A stretch of 5,847 bases of DNA from CAYSBE01 sp044337585 (lineage in GTDB: Bacteria; Bacteroidota; Bacteroidia; UKL13-3), in assembly GCA_044337585.1 (NCBI GenBank), contig JBIINH010000147.1:1-5847 (forward strand). Reading direction: 5' to 3'. Shown here one piece after another: positions 1 to 4,861 of the stretch (within the stretch, counting starts at the first letter, position 1; each line of letters starts with the position of its first letter). Made by a program: the position numbers and the translations under genes. The notes beneath the pieces are model-generated. The model ran no database searches. It saw only the letters and a program-made list of their open reading frames with translations, and was not told where the DNA came from.

Positions 1-33
1 ATATCATAGCGCTTTTATAAATAATTTTAAGTT

Positions 34-783
34 TTAGTATTTAGTGTTTGAGGCTATTGGCAATAGTTTGATGATACCAATTTTGTTGAACAACCTGATT
101 ACCGGATACACAGGATCAAATTCCCACCACTTGGCTGCAAAATTTGGCCTTGCACCTGCATGATGGTGGTTATTTTGAAACAATTCACCCAGCATCAAGA
201 AATCGAAGATTAAAGTATTTTTTGAATGATCTTTTTCGTCATCAAAATTGCGGTATCCGTATTTGTGTCCGGCCCAATTTACCACAGCACCTTGAATAGG
301 TCCGATAAGGAAGTGAATTGGCAGAAGCAAATACATCCAAGGACTTGTGGCAAATGCTACATAAAAAGCAATATAACCTATACCGAAAGCAATACGAGAA
401 GGCCATGAGTCAGCAATGCGATCGATGGCAGGATATACCGGATAATTTTTCAAAAATTTTGGTTCAACTTCCATTGTACCGCGAAGCACACCATTGTAAA
501 CCGCTCTGGTATGCCACATCATTGAGAATACTTCTTTAAAAAAATGAGGTGTATGCGGATCTTTTTGAGTATCGCTATAGGCATGGTGCATGCGGTGTAA
601 GATTGCGTAAGCACGTGCGTTTAAATATGAAGAACCTTGAGTAATCCATGCATAAATATACCAAAATTTTTCCCAACCAGGTGTCATGGTAAACATTTTG
701 TGAGCAGCATAGCGATGAAGGTAAAAGGTTTGTCCGAAAAGAGATAGGTACCAATGACCTATTAAGAATAATAAAATTGCCAT
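34..783 (-). CDS. Membrane acyl-CoA / fatty acid desaturase, Bacteroidota type
   Basis: A di-iron membrane desaturase that should introduce a cis double bond into acyl chains and so tune membrane fluidity. Counting from the ATG at 783 (249 residues), histidine clusters appear in the expected order: HRYAAH (23-28), HRMHH (63-67), an isolated histidine in NWAGHKYG (173) and QNNHHH (203-208). Hydrophobic stretches at about 2-20 and as a pair at 129-165 fit the family's membrane fold. The region around HRMHHAYSDTQKDPHTP is very characteristic. The open frame extends 13 codons further to a TTG at 822, but the ATG gives the normal family start just before the first membrane segment, so I prefer it. 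In the last histidine box the usual first histidine is glutamine (Q203). From memory this is common in Bacteroidota relatives, so it need not mean inactivity. The gene follows the four-gene operon after 75 bases and may be co-transcribed or have its own weak promoter. Substrate and regiospecificity (delta-9 likely) are inferred. Confidence 0.93.
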   Translation of the reverse strand: MAILLFLIGHWYLSLFGQTFYLHRYAAHKMFTMTPGWEKFWYIYAWITQGSSYLNARAYAILHRMHHAYSDTQKDPHTPHFFKEVFSMMWHTRAVYNGVLRGTMEVEPKFLKNYPVYPAIDRIADSWPSRIAFGIGYIAFYVAFATSPWMYLLLPIHFLIGPIQGAVVNWAGHKYGYRNFDDEKDHSKNTLIFDFLMLGELFQNNHHHAGARPNFAAKWWEFDPVYPVIRLFNKIGIIKLLPIASNTKY

Positions 784-858
784 GTAATAAATTAGTATTT
801 TAAATGTTGCAATTACGTACAAATTTGCATGAGGTCAAAACTGATATCTGTCATGTTT

Positions 859-1173
859 TTATGACTGCTTGTATTTTAATCTGGTGTAAACTTTTTGCAA
901 TTCTCTGTTTAAGATAAGTTCAGCAAGCAAAGGTGCGATTTTCTTGGGGTCATGCTGCGCAAATACATCTTTTACGAGCGATTCTTTCACGTCAATTCGA
1001 TACAAGATGTGCAATAATTTTTCCATATCGTGTAACAATAAAAAAATTATTTTTTGTGTAAGCCAACTTAAAAGCTCTTCCCTTGTTAAGCCTCTTTTTG
1101 GATGTTCTTCATCAAAATAAATAGATAAAGATGTATCTGCATGCTCAATCAAATCAAGTTCAGAAGGATTCAT
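859..1173 (-). CDS. Conserved-looking 104-residue protein of unknown function
   Basis: A small, soluble-looking, probably all-helical protein with no signal peptide or membrane segment. It opens with an acidic stretch (residues 5-24), followed by a basic turn and a likely helix (30-58). A striking block LLHILYRIDVKES lies at 53-65, and a C-terminal amphipathic helix runs from about 76 to 100 and ends in basic residues. I recall similar small proteins carrying an LYRIDV-type block in other Bacteroidota, but know of no assigned function and do not propose one. Its ATG shares an ATGA overlap with the stop of the M48 protease gene upstream, so it is probably translationally coupled to it. It is the last gene of the tightly overlapping block. 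Coding reality is supported by the overlap, the full use of the space to the next gene and the plausible protein composition. Confidence 0.85.
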   Translation of the reverse strand: MNPSELDLIEHADTSLSIYFDEEHPKRGLTREELLSWLTQKIIFLLLHDMEKLLHILYRIDVKESLVKDVFAQHDPKKIAPLLAELILNRELQKVYTRLKYKQS

Positions 1174-2216
1174 TTTTTCAGTTGTTTAAAATAGTAAGCT
1201 AACGAATCATTTTGCTGAATATCATAACTGTTATTTTGCATAAAAATTTCTACACGTTCAATGCGGCTATCTAAATCGGGATGGGAGCTCAGTAATTCAT
1301 GAACAGCTATTTTCTCTTCTTCTTTAAATGTTTCAAATAAAGATTTCATTCCTGCACAGGATAGGTTGTTTTCCTTTAGCACCTGCATGCCAAAGTCATC
1401 CGCTTCTGTTTCCAACTCACGCGAGTAGCTAAGTGTGCCTAAATTATCAGCTGTAAGTATAAATTGTTGTGTCAAACCATTCATATCACCTGTAAGAGCA
1501 GATATCAAAATATATCCGGCCATGTTTCGAAAAATATTTCTGGTGGAATGACGCTTTTGCACATGGGTAAATTCATGAGCAAGCAATGCTGCCAATTCAT
1601 TTTCATTTTTTAGTTTTTTTACCAACCCGTCATACACCACAATATTTCCGCCAGGTAAAGCAAATGCGTTCACCACTTCTTCATTCACATAATATATTTT
1701 TATTGCGTAATCTGATTTTATGTTTAGTTGTTTGAAAAAACGATTCAGTTGTTTACTTTTTAACTCATTGGTTTTGCTTTTTGCAAGCATACCTTTCAAT
1801 GCATTTTCTCCTAAAGTAACTTCATACGATATAGGTACTTTGTTAGCGACAACGCCAGCCAACCAAGGTAAGCCATATGCATATCCCAATACAAAAATTG
1901 ATACAACAAAGAGTAGTAAAATAGCCAGAAATCCTGTAGCTGAATGCAGGGGGCGGAAACCAGATTTGTTATTTAATTTGAGCCATGTATTGATAAATGC
2001 TTTATCTGTACTATCCAGTTGTTCATAGGGAAAGGCAGTGCCAAACCTAATTGATAAGAATTGGCGCGTACAATCATCTTCAGTAATTTCAGCCAAGGGC
2101 CATTTCTTGTCTATACCTTCTGCGTTTAAATATATGTTTGCATCATCATTGGTAATAATTACCTCAACTGCACGAGACGTTTTTCCGTCAAAATAACGAC
2201 CTTTATAGTTATTCAT
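1170..2216 (-). CDS. Membrane-anchored M48 family zinc metalloprotease
   Basis: A 348-residue peptidase of the M48 (Ste24/HtpX/BepA-like) superfamily. An N-terminal domain of about 85 residues opens with GRYFDGKTSRA. This type of N-terminal domain is known in front of some M48 proteases and is itself of unknown function. One membrane segment follows at about 94-118, and then the catalytic domain. The zinc site is complete: HEFTH at 214-218 (H214, E215, H218), the third ligand E269 in the ELETEAD motif (267-273), and the family's conserved histidine H312 in SSHPDLDSRI. The NAFALPGGNIVVYDGLV stretch (183-199) before the HExxH is the usual edge strand and loop. The single anchor and the extra N-terminal domain separate it from HtpX, which has several membrane spans. 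It overlaps both neighbours by ATGA. The likely role is quality control of membrane or envelope proteins; the substrate is unknown, and the side of the membrane carrying the catalytic domain cannot be read with certainty. Confidence 0.94.
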   Translation of the reverse strand: MNNYKGRYFDGKTSRAVEVIITNDDANIYLNAEGIDKKWPLAEITEDDCTRQFLSIRFGTAFPYEQLDSTDKAFINTWLKLNNKSGFRPLHSATGFLAILLLFVVSIFVLGYAYGLPWLAGVVANKVPISYEVTLGENALKGMLAKSKTNELKSKQLNRFFKQLNIKSDYAIKIYYVNEEVVNAFALPGGNIVVYDGLVKKLKNENELAALLAHEFTHVQKRHSTRNIFRNMAGYILISALTGDMNGLTQQFILTADNLGTLSYSRELETEADDFGMQVLKENNLSCAGMKSLFETFKEEEKIAVHELLSSHPDLDSRIERVEIFMQNNSYDIQQNDSLAYYFKQLKK

Positions 2217-2947
2217 GTTTGTAAATATAAATCTCGAATGGCAACACTGGCAACCGTGCAGCCAAATATGGCAGGCATGTAACTGATGGTTCCGGGAGAT
2301 GATTTTTTGTTTTGCCCATCTACCAATTTTATTCCCATGTAAGCAGCAGGTTGTTCAGCAGAAAAAACAGATTTCAAACCTTTTCTTATACCAAACTTAT
2401 ACAAATATTTACGGGTGTATTTGGCTAGGTGGCAATTGTAGGTTTTTGATATATCGGCAACTTTCACCTGCGTAGGATCAATCTTGTTTCCCGCACCCAT
2501 GCTACTCACAATGGGTATTTTCCTATCCATACAAGCTTTGATAAAAAAAACTTTTGGAGCAAGCGTGTCTATACAATCCAATGCATAATCAAATTGTTGT
2601 GAATCTAAAATTTCGGTTGTGGTTTCGTCTTTAAAAAATTTCGAAATAACCGTTAGTTCAATATCGGGATTAATATCACGAATACGGGTAGCCATAACCT
2701 CCGATTTAAGCTGGCCATCGGTGCTTAGCAAGGCAGGCATTTGGCGGTTGCGGTTTGTTTCTTCTACGGTGTCGGCATCAACGATGGTCATTTTTCCTAC
2801 GCCACTTCGGGCAATCATTTCTGCGGCTATGCCTCCAACACCACCAAGCCCTACCACCAATACATTTTTATTAATGAGTTTGTGCAACTTTTCTTCTCCC
2901 ATCAAAAGCTGCGATCGGCCCATCCATGATTTAATTTCTTTGCTCAT
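2213..2947 (-). CDS. tcdA: tRNA threonylcarbamoyladenosine dehydratase (E1-like, TcdA/CsdL)
   Basis: A ThiF/MoeB/HesA-superfamily enzyme of 244 residues. TcdA uses ATP to dehydrate and cyclise t6A at position 37 of ANN-decoding tRNAs to ct6A. The nucleotide-binding loop GLGGVGG is at 33-39, followed by VDADTV (56-61) and the NRNRQ block (65-69) typical of E1-like adenylation. The DCIDT motif (124-128), SSMGAGNKIDPTQ (148-160), ADISKT (164-169) and FSAEQP (195-200) match the TcdA branch closely. The CxxC zinc pairs of MoeB and ThiF are absent: cysteines occur only singly at 125, 139, 172 and 230. No ubiquitin-like partner gene (thiS, moaD) is nearby, which also argues against a sulfur-carrier role. 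The protein is slightly shorter than the E. coli enzyme, mainly between KYTRK and VFSAEQ. Its start overlaps the TatD stop and its stop overlaps the M48 start, both by ATGA. In E. coli TcdA works with CsdA/CsdE; neither is visible here. Confidence 0.93.
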   Translation of the reverse strand: MSKEIKSWMGRSQLLMGEEKLHKLINKNVLVVGLGGVGGIAAEMIARSGVGKMTIVDADTVEETNRNRQMPALLSTDGQLKSEVMATRIRDINPDIELTVISKFFKDETTTEILDSQQFDYALDCIDTLAPKVFFIKACMDRKIPIVSSMGAGNKIDPTQVKVADISKTYNCHLAKYTRKYLYKFGIRKGLKSVFSAEQPAAYMGIKLVDGQNKKSSPGTISYMPAIFGCTVASVAIRDLYLQT

Positions 2948-3600
2948 ATCTGTTTATTAAAAACAGCCACAAAAGTATCATTCTGAAATTTCATTAACGA
3001 GTCAATATCTATTTTTTTCAACTCGGCAGCTTTTCTATATATATCTGAAATATTGATGTGATTAGCAGTATCAGTTTCAAAGAAACATGATTCTATTGGT
3101 ATCTTAATGAATACATTTTCTATCAAAGGTTGAAAAAGGTTTTTACCAAACGATAAAAATGCACCATGCTTAATCAAATCATGTGCTTGTTGCAGATTGC
3201 CCTGGAATTGATGAAAAATAAATGGGATGTGAGCTTTTTTTACGTAAGGCAACAAATCGCTATAGCTTTTTACAGCATGTATTATCACAGGTTTTTGAAA
3301 AGCACGAGCAATATTTAATTGGGCTTCGAAAAACTTTCTTTGTATTTCAATAGAAGTATCAATGCTGCGATCTATGCCAATTTCTCCAACTGCAAATATA
3401 GACGGGTTTGAAATCCATTCGGCAAGCTTATTTATGCAGGCATCCATTTCAATATCATTTACATACCATGGATGCAGTCCAACCGACATTCCATATGCAA
3501 CCGAGGGCATCTTATGCTGACGGTGTATAAATACATTTCTGATGACAATTTCACCTGCCTTTTTCGGTTTGTGATGGGTGTGAATATTGATAAATTTCAT
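2944..3600 (-). CDS. TatD-family metal-dependent hydrolase (short form)
   Basis: A 218-residue TIM-barrel hydrolase of the TatD family; characterised members are metal-dependent DNases. All expected metal ligands are present: HTH (H7, H9) right after the start, E73 in AVGEIGID, H108 in VIIHAVKS, H130 in IFHQFQGN and D177 in FFETDT. GLHPWY (41-46) and QRKFFEAQLNIA (87-98) are further family hallmarks. It is shorter than the usual roughly 260 residues, with reduced loops, as I recall for a Bacteroidota subgroup. The open frame extends 14 codons further to an ATG at 3642. That ATG lies in the loop of the intrinsic terminator at 3627-3657, and its extra residues are hydrophobic and unlike the family. 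The ATG at 3600 gives the canonical M-x(4)-I-H-x-H start and is chosen here. It is the first gene of the overlapping block with tcdA, the M48 protease and the 104-residue protein. The precise substrate is unknown. Confidence 0.92.
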   Translation of the reverse strand: MKFINIHTHHKPKKAGEIVIRNVFIHRQHKMPSVAYGMSVGLHPWYVNDIEMDACINKLAEWISNPSIFAVGEIGIDRSIDTSIEIQRKFFEAQLNIARAFQKPVIIHAVKSYSDLLPYVKKAHIPFIFHQFQGNLQQAHDLIKHGAFLSFGKNLFQPLIENVFIKIPIESCFFETDTANHINISDIYRKAAELKKIDIDSLMKFQNDTFVAVFNKQI

Positions 3601-3606
3601 GAAAAG

Positions 3607-3614
3607 CAAAGGTA
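3607..3614 (-). promoter_or_regulatory. Candidate -7 box of a near-leaderless TatD-operon promoter
   Basis: On the minus strand TACCTTTG matches the Bacteroidota -7 consensus TAnnTTTG at every fixed position, only six bases before the ATG at 3600. Transcription would start within a few bases of the start codon. No TTG-type -33 box is visible at the right distance, where the terminator's T-run lies instead, so this is a weak call. Confidence 0.3.
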
Positions 3615-3626
3615 TGGCTTGTATGT

Positions 3627-3657
3627 AAAAAAAGACTGCCATTTATTGGCAGCCTTT
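3627..3657 (-). terminator. Intrinsic terminator after the lytic transglycosylase gene
   Basis: On the minus strand, GGCTGCCA (3654-3647) pairs with TGGCAGTC (3641-3634) across a five-base loop ATAAA: eight pairs including one G-T wobble. Flanking AAA and TTT can extend the stem, and seven T follow (3633-3627). This is a textbook Rho-independent terminator for leftward transcription. It lies about 180 bases after the transglycosylase stop and 27 bases before the TatD start. It separates the two transcription units, unless it acts as a leader attenuator for the operon. Confidence 0.85.
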
Positions 3658-3834
3658 AATTGAAAAGGTGTTTTAAAAGTTTGGATGTATCAAATATATA
3701 CTTCAGACCATACAATATAAACTATATGTAATATTTTTATTTGATTATATTTATTGCATAGTGAATATATGTGATACTATAATGAGCGGCTGTACATCAA
3801 AACAGAGAAACAAATTTAAAATTGAATTTATTAC
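3658..3834. other. AT-rich non-coding gap (3' region of the transglycosylase transcript)
   Basis: This is about 177 very AT-rich bases between the transglycosylase stop and the terminator. I see no convincing gene on either strand. The short plus-strand frame beginning at 3761 runs antisense into the transglycosylase and has no family resemblance. Two minus-strand TAnnTTTG matches occur here: TAAATTTG at 3818-3811, with no -33 partner, and TATATTTG at 3698-3691, listed separately. Confidence 0.6.
3691..3721 (-). promoter_or_regulatory. Candidate promoter upstream of the terminator and TatD gene
   Basis: The minus strand carries TATATTTG (3698-3691), an exact TAnnTTTG match, with TTTA (3721-3718, one mismatch to TTTG) 19 bases upstream. 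If used, transcription would start near 3685. The TatD leader would then be about 85 bases long and contain the terminator hairpin. AT-rich DNA gives such matches by chance, so confidence is low. Confidence 0.25.
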
Positions 3835-4806
3835 TTATTCTATAGGTTCGATATGTATAATGGTATCGCTATTGATAGGCATACGTTGTGCGATTTTACG
3901 TTTTGGTAGTTCGATGGTCCAACTTCCTGGTGTTAGCAATGTTGGCTTGCGAAGCCATGGATTCAGGTATTTTAGTTCTTTGTAAGTGCACCCATATTGC
4001 TTTGCAAAAGCGTACAAATCTTTAACAGGTTGTTGAACTTTTATAAAAACGATTTCTTGTTTTTGATAATGATGGTTTTCGGCCACATGAAATCCATACT
4101 CATCAGGTTGCTGAAGTATCGTTTTTATTGACACAATTCTTAGCAAATACCTAGAAGTTTCTTGATTAAGGTAGAGGTCATAATAATTATTTTCTTGTTG
4201 TGATGCCAGTTGTCTTTTTACCCCTTCAATGCCCATATTATAAGATGCTGCCACCAAACTCCAATCACCAAATATTTCATATGCTTTTTTGAAATACCTG
4301 CACGCTGCTTCTGTTGATTTTTGTAGGTGATAGCGCTCGTCTACTTCTTCATTTATAATCAGTCCGAATACTTTTCCAGTTTTATCCAAAAACTGCCAAT
4401 ATCCAGCAGCTCCGGCACTTGAAACCGCATGTGCTTGTAAGCCACTTTCTGCAACACTTAGGTATTTAAAATCATCAGGTACATCGTAAGTCTTTAGGAT
4501 AGGTGCTATTTCAGGAAAATTTTTATTGGCACGTTTTATAAATAGCAGGGTTTGTGATTGCCAATACATATTGGTTAGCAATTCGCGGTCGTATCTTTCT
4601 TTAAGCTCTTCATCTTGCAGGGGAATAATGCTACCTGCAAAATCAAGTTGCTCGGGAAAGGGCATACTGTATATGTTATAATTTTTCTTAACCTCCTTTT
4701 TCCATTCGGTATTAAAAGGATTGGCAGCATATATAAAAAGGCTCAACATAAGCACAAATCCCAATGCTACAAAAATAAAATTCCCCGCTTTGCGCTTTGA
4801 TTGCAT
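3835..4806 (-). CDS. Membrane-anchored lytic transglycosylase, MltD-like (SLT domain)
   Basis: A 323-residue peptidoglycan lytic transglycosylase that should cleave the MurNAc-GlcNAc bond to form 1,6-anhydroMurNAc ends. Residues 8-27 form a hydrophobic signal anchor placing the rest in the periplasm. The SLT catalytic domain spans about 105-232: catalytic glutamate E120 in SVAESG, then SSAGAAGYWQF (129-139), and AASYNMG (186-192), the family's AYNxG-type motif. The C-terminal part (about 248-302) looks like one degenerate LysM-type unit, with an IVFIKVQQ start, KELKYLNPWL in the middle and PGSWTIELP at the end. The open frame continues to an ATG at 4992, but that extension lies antisense to the divergent plus-strand gene. 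The in-frame ATG at 4848 lies upstream of the promoter core. The ATG at 4806 directly precedes basic residues and the anchor and is chosen. An exact -7 box sits 22 bases before it, and the intrinsic terminator at 3657-3627 ends the transcript. It appears monocistronic. Confidence 0.92.
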   Translation of the reverse strand: MQSKRKAGNFIFVALGFVLMLSLFIYAANPFNTEWKKEVKKNYNIYSMPFPEQLDFAGSIIPLQDEELKERYDRELLTNMYWQSQTLLFIKRANKNFPEIAPILKTYDVPDDFKYLSVAESGLQAHAVSSAGAAGYWQFLDKTGKVFGLIINEEVDERYHLQKSTEAACRYFKKAYEIFGDWSLVAASYNMGIEGVKRQLASQQENNYYDLYLNQETSRYLLRIVSIKTILQQPDEYGFHVAENHHYQKQEIVFIKVQQPVKDLYAFAKQYGCTYKELKYLNPWLRKPTLLTPGSWTIELPKRKIAQRMPINSDTIIHIEPIE

Positions 4807-4824
4807 AATGTTTTGTTTAATTTG
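4796..4824 (+). promoter_or_regulatory. Candidate promoter of the SRPBCC-GyrI gene
   Basis: TTTG (4796-4799) is followed after 17 bases by TTAATTTG (4817-4824), one mismatch from TAnnTTTG. Transcription would begin near 4830, about 17 bases before the ATG at 4847. The -33 part lies inside the first codons of the opposite transglycosylase gene. Confidence 0.45.
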
Positions 4825-4835
4825 TTTCAAATTTA
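4817..4835. repeat. Imperfect palindrome made by two opposed -7 boxes
   Basis: TTAATTTG and CAAATTTA flank a TTT centre. Six inner pairs (AATTTG/CAAATT) are perfect, followed by one mismatch and one more pair. Both expected transcription starts lie inside it, so neither RNA would carry the whole repeat and any role would be at the DNA level. It could be a dimeric regulator's site or simply the result of two promoter boxes back to back. Confidence 0.5.
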
Positions 4836-4861
4836 CACTTAAAGCCATGCGAATATTCAAA
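4828..4861 (-). promoter_or_regulatory. Candidate promoter of the lytic transglycosylase gene
   Basis: On the minus strand TTTG (4861-4858) is followed after 22 bases by TAAATTTG (4835-4828), an exact TAnnTTTG match. The expected start near 4822 gives a leader of about 16 bases to the ATG at 4806. This supports that start codon over the in-frame ATG at 4848. The -33 box lies within codons 4-5 of the divergent plus-strand gene. Confidence 0.5.

Noticed and set aside
226..539. Two overlapping plus-strand open frames opposite the desaturase
   Set aside because: They are antisense to conserved desaturase sequence and have no recognisable protein features.
784..822. 13-codon N-terminal extension of the desaturase from a TTG start
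   Set aside because: The ATG at 783 gives the usual family start just before the first membrane segment, and the extension adds no recognisable family sequence.
850..865. Small inverted repeat GTCAT/ATGAC overlapping the stop of the 104-residue gene
   Set aside because: The stem has only five pairs and no T-run follows on the minus strand, so it is not a credible terminator.
1720..2028. 102-codon plus-strand open frame opposite the M48 protease
   Set aside because: Its hydrophobic look comes from the complement of the protease's own coding sequence; no independent support.
2213..2947. Identification as MoeB or ThiF (sulfur-carrier activating enzyme)
   Set aside because: CxxC zinc pairs are missing, the TcdA-specific blocks are present, and no thiS or moaD-like gene is adjacent.
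2619..2960. Plus-strand open frames opposite tcdA
   Set aside because: They are antisense to the most conserved E1-like motifs, and a low-complexity Ser/Pro composition is typical of shadow frames.
3761..3985. 74-codon plus-strand open frame starting in the intergenic gap
   Set aside because: Half of it runs antisense through the transglycosylase C-terminus, and no promoter or family resemblance is visible.
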